The notes under the pieces: model-generated
Seen by the model: the letters and a program-made list of their open reading frames with translations, nothing else
Databases searched by the model: none
What the model was told of the DNA's origin: nothing
Translations under genes and position numbers: made by a program
Part shown: one piece after another, positions 43,362 to 53,266 of the stretch
Layout: the number at the start of each line of letters is the position of its first letter
How positions within the stretch are numbered: the stretch's first letter is position 1
Origin: Terriglobales bacterium
Lineage (GTDB): Bacteria > Acidobacteriota > Terriglobia > Terriglobales > Acidobacteriaceae
DNA length: 64,000 nucleotides
Direction of reading: 5' to 3'
Assembly (NCBI GenBank): GCA_035561515.1
Contig: DATMXP010000046.1
Location: 24,879 to 88,878 of the forward strand

Positions 43362-43565
43362 GTCTGTTGCTGGCTCATACTCCGCAAAAAGTTGCTGTAT
43401 TGTGGACTTTGGCCGAGGTTTTAACAAGCCGAAACTTTCTCGCCACTTGTACTTCCGGGATAGCTGGTAACCACTTTAGTAGTTGCAGCACACCAGTCAG
43501 TCTTGGCAACAGCAGTTAGCACAGTCCTTTCCCTCTCTGCCGTTCCTGCACTAACATTCACGGTT

Positions 43566-44258
43566 ATGGCTCAATCGTTTGAGGAAAGTGAGCGTTCGCG
43601 TCTCAAGGCGCTTTACGCCCAAATGGTGGATGGGGAGCTCGAAGATATCGCTGCCGATTCCGGCGAACTCACCGACTACGGGTGCGAAATTCTCTACGCC
43701 GAAATGTCTCGTCGAAACCTGAAGTTGCCGAAGGCGCCGATGCCTCACAGTTCAGAGCCGGAGCCACCATCGGCTTCGCCTTCACCCGTTAGTCGTGACT
43801 TCGATGGCAATTATGGGGTGGACTACCAGAAACTCGTCCTCGTTCGTCGCTTTCGCGACCTCCCGGCTGCCATGTTCGCCAAGGGAGCACTCCAATCCGC
43901 GGGCATCCCCTGTTATCTCACCGACGACAACATGGTCCGCATGGATTGGTTCATCTCGAATGCGCTCGGAGGAGCCAAGCTCCTTGTCCGACCCGAAGAC
44001 ATGGAAGCCTCCGAAGACGTTCTTAACCAGCCTATCCCGGAAAGCATTGACGTAGAGGGAGATGAGGTTTTCGAACAGCCACGCTGTCCCAAGTGTGGTT
44101 CTTTGGATGTCTCCTACGAGAGCATCAACAAGCCTGCAAGCTACACTTCAGCGTGGATAGGCTTTCCCATCCCGTTTTCCAGCAACTCATGGAAGTGCCA
44201 CGACTGTGGAGCACGATGGGAAGAGATGGGAGAAGACCCAGTCCCCAGCGATTCTTGA
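43566..44258 (+). CDS. DUF2007-like protein with C-terminal zinc ribbon, paralogue A
   Basis: The protein is about 230 aa and cytoplasmic. An N-terminal helical segment (SFEESERSRLKALYAQMVDGEL) is followed by an acidic, Pro/Ser-rich linker. The central domain (VLVRRFRDLPAAMFAKGALQSAGIPCYL) is like the DUF2007 putative signal-transducing fold. A four-cysteine zinc ribbon (CPKCG and CHDCG) ends it. It is paralogous to the gene at 55975-56640. The upstream TTG at 43503 gives an extension unlike the paralogue, so ATG 43566 is preferred, although it has no clear ribosome site. The function is unknown. It ends four bases from the convergent esterase gene. Confidence 0.82.
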   Translation: MAQSFEESERSRLKALYAQMVDGELEDIAADSGELTDYGCEILYAEMSRRNLKLPKAPMPHSSEPEPPSASPSPVSRDFDGNYGVDYQKLVLVRRFRDLPAAMFAKGALQSAGIPCYLTDDNMVRMDWFISNALGGAKLLVRPEDMEASEDVLNQPIPESIDVEGDEVFEQPRCPKCGSLDVSYESINKPASYTSAWIGFPIPFSSNSWKCHDCGARWEEMGEDPVPSDS

Positions 44259-44262
44259 AAAG

Positions 44263-45618
44263 CTACCGGTTCACCACTCCCACCCGGAACAACGGCTTCA
44301 TCTTTTCCGATGACTCCATTTCATAGGTCTGTTCCGTCTTCGCCGGATCGTAGTTCCGCCACAGCCAGATCATCTCTTCGGGAAACTCCGCTGCTCCGTG
44401 TGCCGAGTTGTGTGTCCCCTTCCCGAAGCTAAGATGGAAGTCGTATCCCTTCGACTTGAGTGCATTCGCCATACGAAGATTCGCCAGGGGCCAACTCCCG
44501 AAGTTTTCCTGCTCCAGGTCGTTCGCGCCGTCCTGCATCCACACGCGGATGTTCCGCTTCGGCTCCCGCAGAATCTTGTCAGGGTAATCCTGTCCGCCAT
44601 CCGGCACCTTAGGATCTTCTTTCCACTGGATACTCGCAAAACTCCCAATCCATGTGATGACTCGGCTGAACTGCCCCGGCGCCTGCCACGCCGCATTGAA
44701 CGAGCATATGCCGCCCGAAGAAAGCCCCGTAATCGCCCTGCTGTACGCATCCTTGCGGATGTTGTACTTCCCTTCCACTTCCGCCAGAACTTCGGTCGTC
44801 AGAAACCGCACATACCGGTCGCTCACCGTGTCGTAAAGAGTGCTACGCATCGCATTCTTTGATGTGGTATTCCACTTCTTCACTCTCGCGCTCACGAATT
44901 CATATGTCGGCGTTCCCGATGATTCGCTGATGTCTCCGGGATTGATGAACACCGCAATCATCACCGGAATCTTCTCCTGCGCAATCAGGTTATCGATCAC
45001 GTTAATTGCCTTGATTGACCCTTCCCGGTCGATATACCAGCCGCCGTCCTGGAATACCATGAGTGCCGCCGGCTTCTTCGGATCGTATTGTGCCGGCACA
45101 TACACCCAGGCTTCGCTTTTCATGCCGTCATAAATCTTGCTCGTGTGGACGATCTTCTCCGACAAGTTCCCCACCGGTACCCCACGCTGCTGATACGAAT
45201 CCGGCGCGTACGCAGGCAGATCCAACGACCCGCCAAATCTTGCACCGCCAATAGCGTAAAGATCACTGGGCGTTAATCTGTAATAGAAGCTGTGTAATTT
45301 GCCTAACGGTTCGAGCCGTACCGACGCATACCATAAGCGCGTGCCCGCAATTTGTTGCATTTCGGTGTGACGCTCCTCATCAAGAATGAGCACCGGATGT
45401 CTGTTTTCCTCCACCTCCACCGCAAAGAAGAAATCCGCGCCACGTCCCGCCCACGCCGTACCCTCCGTCAGGGTCTTCGCGTCAAAAGTCTCGCGGATCG
45501 CTGTCGCCAGTTCCGGACTCCTCGTCTTCGCCATCTGAGTTAATTGCGACACCGACCTTTTCTCTGCCGCAAAAGCCGCCACCGACAAACAAAACACCAG
45601 TGCTATCGTTCTCCACAT
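44263..45618 (-). CDS. Secreted esterase (PF00756 / feruloyl esterase-like)
   Basis: The protein is about 451 aa with a signal peptide (FCLSVAAFAAEK). An N-terminal beta-rich region is followed by an alpha/beta-hydrolase of the esterase D/feruloyl esterase type. The nucleophile elbow is GLSSGG (Ser about residue 300), and the likely catalytic His is in GTHNSAHG near the C-terminus. The frame stays open upstream to 46041, but ATG 45618 starts the only normal signal peptide. It probably hydrolyses esters on plant or polysaccharide material outside the cytoplasm. It is divergent from the small lipoprotein gene at 45769. Confidence 0.88.
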   Translation of the reverse strand: MWRTIALVFCLSVAAFAAEKRSVSQLTQMAKTRSPELATAIRETFDAKTLTEGTAWAGRGADFFFAVEVEENRHPVLILDEERHTEMQQIAGTRLWYASVRLEPLGKLHSFYYRLTPSDLYAIGGARFGGSLDLPAYAPDSYQQRGVPVGNLSEKIVHTSKIYDGMKSEAWVYVPAQYDPKKPAALMVFQDGGWYIDREGSIKAINVIDNLIAQEKIPVMIAVFINPGDISESSGTPTYEFVSARVKKWNTTSKNAMRSTLYDTVSDRYVRFLTTEVLAEVEGKYNIRKDAYSRAITGLSSGGICSFNAAWQAPGQFSRVITWIGSFASIQWKEDPKVPDGGQDYPDKILREPKRNIRVWMQDGANDLEQENFGSWPLANLRMANALKSKGYDFHLSFGKGTHNSAHGAAEFPEEMIWLWRNYDPAKTEQTYEMESSEKMKPLFRVGVVNR

Positions 45619-45768
45619 GGCAGAACAATATATACGGCCCACCCAGCGAGCACGAAACAGGCACATGAAGCTTCTTGTACATCGACTCCGGCTGTCTTTC
45701 CGTATTCTCCGCTTACCTCTAGGCATCAACCGGCCTGCCATTTTCATCGCACTCTCAGAGGCAAAGTT

Positions 45769-46071
45769 ATGCTCAGAGTACTCGCAGCACTCATTCTCGT
45801 TGCTTCCCTGTTCGGCTGTTCCGACACCATTCAGAATTCCGATAAGCAGAAAGACATGACGCAGGGGAGCTCTCCCACCAACAGCACGACTGCTACGGAC
45901 CAGCAGAACTATGGCGCCGCAACCAGCGACAAAACGCAGCAGAAGTCCAGCCAGCCCACAGACAATCTGACTACACCGAATCCGACTACACCGGATCCAC
46001 AGGCAGGTCAGGCCACGGGCTCCGCCCAGAGCCAGGGCCAACCGCGAAAAGAGAGTGGAACGAAGAAGTAG
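45769..46071 (+). CDS. Small Thr/Gln/Pro-rich lipoprotein
   Basis: The 100-aa protein has a lipoprotein signal with lipobox LFGC (Cys about residue 17). It is followed by a low-complexity tail rich in Thr, Gln, Ser, Pro and Lys and without predicted fold. GAGG lies eight bases before the ATG. No family is recognised. It ends exactly where the convergent prenyltransferase gene ends. Confidence 0.75.
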   Translation: MLRVLAALILVASLFGCSDTIQNSDKQKDMTQGSSPTNSTTATDQQNYGAATSDKTQQKSSQPTDNLTTPNPTTPDPQAGQATGSAQSQGQPRKESGTKK

Positions 46072-46935
46072 CTAACCGCGCAGCATGACGTCAGCCGCCA
46101 CGAAGGCGAAGAAGAGCACGGATATCACCCCGTTCATGGTGAAGAATGCCGCGTTCAACTTACTGAGATCGGTGTGCGAAACCAGCGAGTGCTCGTAGCC
46201 AAGGAGTGATGCTACGGCGACCACTCCGACCACGGCGATCCAGCCCAGTTGGAACGCAAAGATCAACAGCATCAGTAGCACAAGCATGGCAATGTGCAGC
46301 AACCGAGCGACCAGTAACGCGGTCTTGATGCCGAAGTGGCGCGGCACCGAGTGCAATCCCACCTCTGTATCGTGCTCGAAATCCTGGCACGCATACAGCA
46401 CGTCGAATCCGCCCACCCAGAATGTCACTGCCGCTGTCAGGATCAAGATTCGTGGATCCAGCGATCCCGTCACTGCAATCCACGCCGCCGTGGGCGCGAT
46501 TCCCAGCGAGAATCCGAGCACCAGGTGCGACCATCGCGTGAAGCGTTTCGTGTAGGAGTAGAACAACACGATGGCCAACGCGACTGGTGACAGAATCAGC
46601 GTCAGCCGATTCAGTTGCCACGCACCTACAACGAAGAGCGTGCACGAAACCACAACAAACAACAGCACGAATCTGCGCGACAGGTGTCCAGCCGGAAGAG
46701 CCCGCATCTTCGTGCGCGGATTCTTCGCATCAATCTCATGGTCTGCCAGGCGGTTGAATGCCATGGCAGCGGATCTCGCCGAAACCATGCAGACCACGAT
46801 CCAAAGCAACTGACGCCATGATGGCAATCCACCTGCAGCCAGCATCGCACCGCACAGGGCAAACGGGAGCGCAAAGACCGAATGCTCCCACTTAATCATC
46901 TCCAGGGTAGTTCCGACGTTTTTCAGCAGTGCCAC
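46072..46935 (-). CDS. UbiA-family prenyltransferase (MqnP/UbiA-like)
   Basis: The 287-aa integral membrane protein has eight to nine helices. Both prenyl-diphosphate-binding aspartate motifs are present, the first as FNRLADHEIDAKNPRT and the second as DFEHDTEVG. It resembles the 4-hydroxybenzoate/futalosine-pathway prenyltransferase group (UbiA_other). In an acidobacterium it would probably serve menaquinone synthesis, joining a polyprenyl chain to an aromatic acid. The GTG start at 46935 is the first in frame. It is divergent from pcm and convergent with the small lipoprotein with no spare bases. Confidence 0.92.
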   Translation of the reverse strand: MALLKNVGTTLEMIKWEHSVFALPFALCGAMLAAGGLPSWRQLLWIVVCMVSARSAAMAFNRLADHEIDAKNPRTKMRALPAGHLSRRFVLLFVVVSCTLFVVGAWQLNRLTLILSPVALAIVLFYSYTKRFTRWSHLVLGFSLGIAPTAAWIAVTGSLDPRILILTAAVTFWVGGFDVLYACQDFEHDTEVGLHSVPRHFGIKTALLVARLLHIAMLVLLMLLIFAFQLGWIAVVGVVAVASLLGYEHSLVSHTDLSKLNAAFFTMNGVISVLFFAFVAADVMLRG

Positions 46936-46974
46936 ATCTCGATTCTAACCGACGCCGAATCTACAATGATCTGA

Positions 46975-47634
46975 ATGCCCGTGACCGATCAGTTCGAACT
47001 TGAACGACGCGCCATGGTGGCTCGGCAACTGCGTGCCCGCGGCATCCGCGATGAGCGCGTCTTGGCTGTCATGGAACGCGTCCCGCGGCACGAGTTTGTG
47101 CCCCCTCCGCTTCGGGCATCCTCCTACGACGATAATCCTGTTCCAATCGGCGAAGGTCAGACCGTATCGCAGCCTTACATCGTTGCGTACATGCTAGAGG
47201 CACTGGAAATCCAGCCGTCTCACCACGTACTTGAGATCGGTACCGGAACCGGATATCAGGCGGCCCTCCTCGCCGAACTCGCTCGGGAGGTGGTCACTGT
47301 CGAACGAGTGCCCGCGCTCTTCATCGCCGCGCTCGATCTTCTCGCGAAACTCGGATACACCAATGTTGAAGTGGTTTCCGGCGACGGAACCCGCGGAGTT
47401 GCCGCGCAAGCTCCCTTTGACCGCATCATAGTTGCAGCCGCCGCCCCAGAAGTCCCCCGCAACTTGTTCGACCAGCTCTCGGAAGGCGGGAAGATGATCA
47501 TCCCCGTGGGCTCGCCCGAGATGCAGGACCTGCTCCTGGTCCGCAAGGTCAACGGTCGTCCTCAGGTTCAACAGCTAGAAGGCTGCCGTTTCGTTCCTCT
47601 GATTGGAGAACAGGGATTCACTCACCGCCAATAG
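46975..47634 (+). CDS. pcm: Protein-L-isoaspartate O-methyltransferase
   Basis: The 219-aa protein has the standard Pcm layout. An N-terminal helical substrate region contains VPRHEFVPP, followed by the GQTVSQPYIVAYMLE loop that contacts the isoaspartyl group. The SAM-binding motif EIGTGTGYQ and the downstream VVSGDG segment are typical. It uses SAM to methylate isoaspartyl residues in damaged proteins for repair in the cytoplasm. It stands alone, with a hairpin terminator directly after the stop. Confidence 0.95.
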   Translation: MPVTDQFELERRAMVARQLRARGIRDERVLAVMERVPRHEFVPPPLRASSYDDNPVPIGEGQTVSQPYIVAYMLEALEIQPSHHVLEIGTGTGYQAALLAELAREVVTVERVPALFIAALDLLAKLGYTNVEVVSGDGTRGVAAQAPFDRIIVAAAAPEVPRNLFDQLSEGGKMIIPVGSPEMQDLLLVRKVNGRPQVQQLEGCRFVPLIGEQGFTHRQ

Positions 47635-47635
47635 A

Positions 47636-47661
47636 AAAAGCTCCGACGAATCGGAGCTTTT
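47636..47661. terminator. Bidirectional Rho-independent terminator between pcm and nuoB
   Basis: AAAAGCTCCGA (47636-47646) pairs perfectly with TCGGAGCTTTT (47651-47661) around CGAA. Runs of A and T on both sides give termination in both directions for the two convergent genes. Confidence 0.9.
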
Positions 47662-47676
47662 CTCGTAATCGAAATC

Positions 47677-48255
<579 letters not shown>

Positions 48256-48573
48256 GGTTCCCCCGGGGAGGTAGTTCAACCCTACGATGGTCGCCTATTC
48301 GGTGACCCAGCGTAAGTGACCCTCGTCACAGGTGCGAATCCCTCACTGGAGGCGAGTTTAGGCCGACCGGCGTACCGAGTCAAACCGACTAAACTGATTG
48401 GGAACTCGGGAAAACCGCTTACTCTCGACCAGCTATCCCGGCTCATCGGGAAAGTGCGCTGCTACAAATTTGGTAGCTCGCAGTTCGATATCCAAAATGG
48501 GAACTCTGTTTGGATAGTTCGAAACTTCCCGCAACCAAGCCCGCCCGGTAGTGTTGGGTCAACCGGAGGCTCT
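48256..48573. other. 318-bp non-coding region
   Basis: Between nuoB and the secreted hypothetical gene I see no gene. TATCCAAA (48489-48496) and TTTGGATA (48509-48516) form an 8-bp inverted repeat about 60 bases before the next gene. A stretch near 48340 looks slightly like a tRNA T-arm but does not fold as one. Confidence 0.5.
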
Positions 48574-49035
48574 ATGCAGCGTGCAGCGTATTGTGTCTTC
48601 CTTCTAGTCGCCTGTTTAATCTTGTCCGCAGCCGCCGGCGAACTCACATCCGAAAAGCGTTTCGACAAAACTCCCGACGAGGTCTTCACCGCAGCTCAGA
48701 AAGCCGCGCAATCTATGGGCGCCGAAGTTCAAGACGCGAACTCCAGTACACGTACCTTCATCTTCAAAAAGATGAATAGCGGACGTCACGAAGGTTATTC
48801 CGGATATCGTGCCACCCTCAATATCGAACAAGACCAAAAAGGAAAAACTGTCGCACGCGTAGTGGTCACAGCCGCTGACTATTCTCCTGGACGCATGAAC
48901 ACCAGCGCCTCATCCGCAAAACTAGTCACCCGGGAGTTTTTCAATGAGTTAAGACGCGAACTCGGTCTCTGCAAGAAATGCGGATCGCCAGTCATCGGCG
49001 GAGGAGGATTGATGATTCCCGGAAAAAAGAATTGA
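48574..49035 (+). CDS. Secreted hypothetical protein
   Basis: The protein is about 153 aa. A signal peptide (MQRAAYCVFLLVACLILSAAAG) is followed by a small alpha/beta domain with DKTPDEVFTAAQKAAQSMGAEVQ, as in proteins with a bacterial lipocalin-like or DUF4136/BamC-like topology. It ends with CKKCG, a possible metal or disulfide pair. The frame is open upstream to 48316, but ATG 48574 has GGAGG close upstream and begins the signal peptide. No family is recognised with confidence. Confidence 0.78.
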   Translation: MQRAAYCVFLLVACLILSAAAGELTSEKRFDKTPDEVFTAAQKAAQSMGAEVQDANSSTRTFIFKKMNSGRHEGYSGYRATLNIEQDQKGKTVARVVVTAADYSPGRMNTSASSAKLVTREFFNELRRELGLCKKCGSPVIGGGGLMIPGKKN

Positions 49036-49056
49036 TCGTACGCTTACCATAGCTTC

Positions 49057-49605
49057 ATGCGAATCCAAATCCGCCTCGGCGACATCACCGCTCAACCCGA
49101 CATCGACGCCATTGTCAACGCTGCGAATACCGATCTCGTTCTCGGTTCCGGAGTCGCTGGTGCGATCCGACGCAAGGGCGGAGACGAAATCGATCTACAA
49201 GGGCGAGGCAAAGCGCCGATTTCACTCGGCGAAGCCGCCTACACTACCGCCGGACGCCTTCCCAACAAATATGTCATCCATGCTGCCGCCATGGGCTACC
49301 GGCCCGAAGACGCTCGCGTGCCCAAGCGTCCCGGCTCCCTCTCGTCCGCCGACATCATCCGTCACTGCACCTTAAATTGCCTGCGCATCGCCGATGAACT
49401 CGGCCTTAACTCTGTTGCGTTCCCCGCCCTCGCCACCGGTGTCGCCGCCTTTCCGGTAGCCGAATGCGCTGACGTTATGCTCGGAGGAGTCGTCGACTAT
49501 GCCCGTGAGCACCCCGACTCAGGCTTAAAGCTCGCTGTCTTTGTTTTGTTCACAGAAGAGGACCGATCGGTATTTCAGGCAAAGCTCGACCAAATCGAGA
49601 AGTAA
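49057..49605 (+). CDS. Macro-domain (ADP-ribose-binding) protein
   Basis: The 182-aa protein is a single macro domain. It has GDITAQPDIDAIVNAANTDL, the GSGVAGAIRRKGG loop that binds the distal ribose and phosphates, and FPALATGVAAFP near the end. Proteins of this type bind or hydrolyse ADP-ribose, O-acetyl-ADP-ribose or ADP-ribosylated targets. The conserved Asn and Gly-rich loops are intact, so hydrolase activity is possible. No ADP-ribosyltransferase partner is seen nearby. It follows the secreted hypothetical gene by 21 bases and ends one base before the convergent amidohydrolase. Confidence 0.93.
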   Translation: MRIQIRLGDITAQPDIDAIVNAANTDLVLGSGVAGAIRRKGGDEIDLQGRGKAPISLGEAAYTTAGRLPNKYVIHAAAMGYRPEDARVPKRPGSLSSADIIRHCTLNCLRIADELGLNSVAFPALATGVAAFPVAECADVMLGGVVDYAREHPDSGLKLAVFVLFTEEDRSVFQAKLDQIEK

Positions 49606-51273
49606 CTATTCCCCTTGCCTCGACCACACTACTTTCCCGCCCACAATCGTCATGTCCACCTGTACATCGCCGATCTTGGACGGGTCCAATTTGAAGATGT
49701 CGTCGCTCAGTAACACCATATCCGCGAGTTTGCCCTGCGTGATGCTGCCCTTCTCTTTCTCCTGATACTCGGCATACGCCGACCCCATCGTGTACGCCTC
49801 CACCGCCTCCGACATTTTGATCTTCTGCTCTGGCACCCATCCGTCTGGATTCTTCCCGTCGAGCGTCGCTCGGGTTACCGCCGCGTAGAGCGACTTCACC
49901 GGATCCAGTGGCGCCACATTCCAGTCTGTGCCAAACGCCAGATGCACTCCACGATCCAGCAGCGTACGAAACGCATAGGTAGTCTTAATCCGCTCGGGCC
50001 CGATTTTCCGCTCCGCCCATCGCCCGTCGTCGATCGCGTGATACGGCTGCATGCTCGCGATCACATTCAGCGATGCAAACCGGTCAAAATCTTTCTCGGC
50101 TATATGTTGCGCATGCTCAATGCGGAAGCGCCGGTCTGCCGCACCGTGCGTGCGCGCCACTTCTCCGAACAGGTCGAGCACGATCGAGATTGCCTGGTCA
50201 CCGATGGCGTGAATGCAAAGCTGCAGTCCGGCAGCATCGGCGTTCATCATGCGGTCGCGCATCTGGCTGAGCGGCTGCATCTCGTCCGCCAACAACCCTC
50301 GGTTCTTTGCGTCGTCGGTATAAGGTTGGAAGAAGTACGCAGTCCCCGACCCCAGCGATCCGTCTGCATATCCTTTTAGCGCACCTATCCGCAGGTACGG
50401 CGATCCCCAGGCATGTCGCAGCCCGATTTTCGCCTGGTCCTGCCAGCCGGCCAGAGGGGGCGCGGCATAAATCCGCACCGTCAATTCGCCCTTTTCTGCT
50501 AGTTCCGAATACGCCCGGACGTCATCGTAGTCCGGATTCATATCCTGCACGCTGGTGACGCCCAGTCGCGCTGCATGATTCATGGCCCGCTTCACTGCCC
50601 GCAGTCGGCGTTCATGGGTCAGCGGTGGAATCTTCGAATAGACCAGCGACATCGCGGCGTCCTTCAAGACTCCCGTTGGCTCTCCCTGTTGGTCCCTCAC
50701 GATCTCGCCGCCGGCCGGACTTTTTGTCTTTCTTGTGATCCCCGCCAGTTTCAGCGCCAGTGAATTCGCCAGCGCTTCATGACCGTCGTAGCGAGCCACA
50801 AATACAGGATTTTCCGGACTCACGGCGTCGATCGTCTGCCGCGTCGGAAGCTGTGGCGGAGTCCATCTCTCCTCATCCCAATCTCCACCCGTGATCCACT
50901 CGCCCTTCGGCGTGATCCTCACCCGTTCTGCTAGCCTGCGCGCAAAGTCCTCCGGACCGGTCGCGGGCCGCAAATCGATGCTGTCCAGTTGCACGCCGCC
51001 AGGCACGAAATGCACATGCGCGTCGTTGAATCCCGGCAGCAGAAGCTTGCCCTGCGCATCGATGATCTTTGTGGATGCGCCTCGCCATGCATCCATTTCT
51101 GCAGAAGTTCCCAGCGCCACAATGCGGTCACCGATGATGGCTACCGCTTCCGCCCGGGGCTGTGCCTTGTCCACTGTGTAGACGTTGGCGTTCGTGACAA
51201 TGACATCCGCCGCTGGGCGGGACTGCGCGAAGATACTGGCACAGGAAAGGAGCAGGAAAACGGCGAGCTTCAT
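49606..51273 (-). CDS. Secreted amidohydrolase (YtcJ-like)
   Basis: The 555-aa protein has a signal peptide (SCASIFAQS) and belongs to the amidohydrolase superfamily, the YtcJ/N-substituted-formamide deformylase-like group. Metal-ligand motifs are visible: GFNDAHVHF near residue 80, HAIGDQA in the middle and the later EHAQH and FGTDWNV. It should cleave an amide or cyclic amide bond outside the cytoplasm, with substrate unknown. The members are usually 520-580 aa, so the length is normal. It is 34 bases downstream of the NAD kinase gene and may be cotranscribed with it. Confidence 0.9.
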   Translation of the reverse strand: MKLAVFLLLSCASIFAQSRPAADVIVTNANVYTVDKAQPRAEAVAIIGDRIVALGTSAEMDAWRGASTKIIDAQGKLLLPGFNDAHVHFVPGGVQLDSIDLRPATGPEDFARRLAERVRITPKGEWITGGDWDEERWTPPQLPTRQTIDAVSPENPVFVARYDGHEALANSLALKLAGITRKTKSPAGGEIVRDQQGEPTGVLKDAAMSLVYSKIPPLTHERRLRAVKRAMNHAARLGVTSVQDMNPDYDDVRAYSELAEKGELTVRIYAAPPLAGWQDQAKIGLRHAWGSPYLRIGALKGYADGSLGSGTAYFFQPYTDDAKNRGLLADEMQPLSQMRDRMMNADAAGLQLCIHAIGDQAISIVLDLFGEVARTHGAADRRFRIEHAQHIAEKDFDRFASLNVIASMQPYHAIDDGRWAERKIGPERIKTTYAFRTLLDRGVHLAFGTDWNVAPLDPVKSLYAAVTRATLDGKNPDGWVPEQKIKMSEAVEAYTMGSAYAEYQEKEKGSITQGKLADMVLLSDDIFKLDPSKIGDVQVDMTIVGGKVVWSRQGE

Positions 51274-51307
51274 GCGGGCGAGTTTACATCAGCGGCTACG
51301 TTCTTCG

Positions 51308-52165
51308 TTAGCGCTGGCCCCACTTTAACTTTGTCCTCAGCACCTCAAAGAACGATTTCCTCAGCCGCAAAAGCCGCGTATTGTAAGGCGCTTTCCGGCA
51401 GATCAGTTTGTCGCCCTCCGCCATCGGCACCCCAATTTGGCCGTCAATAGAAAGGAATGCTTCCTCTGTCGCGGCCTGTACCAGAATCTCGATCTCCACC
51501 GTGTCTCGCACAACCAGAGGTCGGTGTGACAGCGAGTGCGGGCAGATGGGCGAAATCTCCAGCGCTTGCACCTGCGGCATCAGGATCGGGCCACCGGTCG
51601 CCAGAGAATAGGCTGTGGATCCAGTGGGAGTCGAAACAATCACTCCATCTCCACGGTAGTTGGAAACATACGCCCCATCGATGTAGATATCGAAGCTTGC
51701 CAGGCGGGCAATCGTCGTTTTGCTGATCACCGCATCATTCAGCGCGTGATATTCCGCCAATTGTTTCCCATCGCGCACATGACGCGCGTGCAACATCGCA
51801 CGGCATTCCACTTCACAATCGTTAGCATCGAGTGCCCGCAACGTCGGATATAGTTCGGCCAGTGGAACTTCCGTTAGGAATCCCAGCGAGCCCAGGTTCA
51901 CGCCAAGTATCGGAATCTCATGGGGAGCAACCGCCCTGGCTGCCGACAAAAGGGTTCCATCGCCACCGAGTACGATGACGAAGCTTGGCTTCTGCTCCGC
52001 GACTTCCGACCGGTCCACCACCTGGTGCGAATTGGAAATATATTCCGCACTCTCCCGGTCCATAAAAACCGTATAGCCGTGGCTCTCTAGCCACTGCACA
52101 AGTCCGGGAATGATTTGCGAGAGTTCCGCTTTCTGCGGTTTAGAAATGATCGCGGCCGATTTCAT
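51308..52165 (-). CDS. nadK: NAD kinase
   Basis: The 285-aa protein has the NAD kinase signature LGGDGTLLSA (GGDGT at 67-71) and the NLGSLGFL and NDAVIS segments. TPTGSTAYSLATGGP follows, as in all NadK. It makes NADP from NAD and ATP. The start at ATG 52165 gives a family-like N-terminus (KSAAIISKPQK), while the upstream frame to 52207 adds 14 unrelated residues. It lies in a minus-strand run with tlyA upstream (63-base gap). Confidence 0.95.
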   Translation of the reverse strand: MKSAAIISKPQKAELSQIIPGLVQWLESHGYTVFMDRESAEYISNSHQVVDRSEVAEQKPSFVIVLGGDGTLLSAARAVAPHEIPILGVNLGSLGFLTEVPLAELYPTLRALDANDCEVECRAMLHARHVRDGKQLAEYHALNDAVISKTTIARLASFDIYIDGAYVSNYRGDGVIVSTPTGSTAYSLATGGPILMPQVQALEISPICPHSLSHRPLVVRDTVEIEILVQAATEEAFLSIDGQIGVPMAEGDKLICRKAPYNTRLLRLRKSFFEVLRTKLKWGQR

Positions 52166-52228
52166 GACGTTCTTAGTTGCTTCGCATTGTACAGAAACCG
52201 GGCGCAATGTTGATTTCCGGATTCACTT

Positions 52229-52954
52229 TTAGCGCGAACCGTAAAGAAGAAACTCGCGGTTCCCCTCCGCGCCCAGAATCGGCGAATCAATCGCATCCTG
52301 CACGCGATATCCCAGTTCCGTCAGCGCTCCGCTTACCTTCTCTACCGCCATCCTCTGTGCATTCTCGTCGCGAACGATGCCGCCCTTCCCCACCTTTTCG
52401 CGTCCTGCCTCAAATTGCGGCTTGACCAGCACCACCAATTCTCTCGGTTGCGCCGCTCCAACCATCGCAGGAAGTACCAGCGTCGCCGAGATAAAGCTCA
52501 CGTCCATCGCAAGAAACTCCGCCGTTGCACCGATGTCTTCCGCTTTCAGATAACGCGCATTCGTTTTTTCATGCAGCACAACACGCGGATCATTCCTTAG
52601 CTTCATATCGATCTGGCCGTAGCCCGTGTCCACAGCGATCACTTTCGCAGCCCCATGTTGAAGCATGCAGTCGGTAAAACCTCCTGTCGAGGCTCCAACA
52701 TCGATGCATATCTTCCCCTCTAGATCGATCTTCCAGTGCTCCAGCGCACGCTCAAGTTTCAATCCGCCCCGCGATACGTACTTCAGATCCTCACCCAGAA
52801 GCCTGATCGCGCATTCGGCATCCACTGATGTTCCCGGCTTTTCGACCTTCTGTTCGTTGACCAGTACTCGCCCGGCAAGCACTAACGCTTGCGCTCGTTC
52901 GCGGGAGGGCACCAGTCCTCGGTCGGCAAGAAGCTTGTCAATTCGCTGTTTCAA
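52229..52954 (-). CDS. tlyA: TlyA-family rRNA 2'-O-methyltransferase
   Basis: The 241-aa protein has an N-terminal S4 RNA-binding domain (KQRIDKLLADRGLVPSRERA) and an FtsJ/RrmJ-like methyltransferase domain with DVGASTGGFTDCML and KPQFEAGREKVGKGG. It should methylate 16S and 23S rRNA cytidines. The first possible start is TTG 52954, which gives the usual family N-terminus; an ATG is not available. Its gene often neighbours nadK in other bacteria, as here. Confidence 0.93.
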   Translation of the reverse strand: MKQRIDKLLADRGLVPSRERAQALVLAGRVLVNEQKVEKPGTSVDAECAIRLLGEDLKYVSRGGLKLERALEHWKIDLEGKICIDVGASTGGFTDCMLQHGAAKVIAVDTGYGQIDMKLRNDPRVVLHEKTNARYLKAEDIGATAEFLAMDVSFISATLVLPAMVGAAQPRELVVLVKPQFEAGREKVGKGGIVRDENAQRMAVEKVSGALTELGYRVQDAIDSPILGAEGNREFLLYGSR

Positions 52955-53266
52955 TTGGGTTCAATTTGGGAAAAATGTGACGAGGCTCACGTTTATTTCC
53001 CCGTTCAATGTTTCTGTTCGAAGAAAACTTTTCAAAATGTAATTCACCGTCTGATGAAGCACTCATCAGAGTGCAAAGTGTACAAGTACAGACACTTGCA
53101 TGACTTAACTGTATTTGTTCCCGCTTATCCACAGCAATATCCACATCCGTGTTGAAAAACCTTAGTTACGTTTGGCGACAAAAATAGTTTGACGCCACAA
53201 TTTAAATACTGCTGCGACACATCACGCTTGTCGGCTTCATTTACAATCACCACTTTTGAGGACTGA
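52955..53266. other. 312-bp divergent intergenic region with two DnaA-box-like sites
   Basis: A perfect DnaA box TTATCCACA lies at 53125-53133, and a near copy ATATCCACA lies at 53137-53145. An imperfect inverted segment (GGGAAAAATGTGA and TTTATTTCCCC) lies near 52972-53003. No replication genes are nearby, so this is not an origin. No gene is seen. Confidence 0.5.

Noticed and set aside
48330..48360. Possible tRNA T-arm (GTGCGAATCCCTCAC)
   Set aside because: Neither an acceptor stem nor anticodon arm could be found around it, and the loop does not fit the T-loop consensus.
53125..53145. Chromosomal replication origin
   Set aside because: Only two boxes, no AT-rich unwinding region of the usual size and no dnaA, dnaN or gidA genes nearby.
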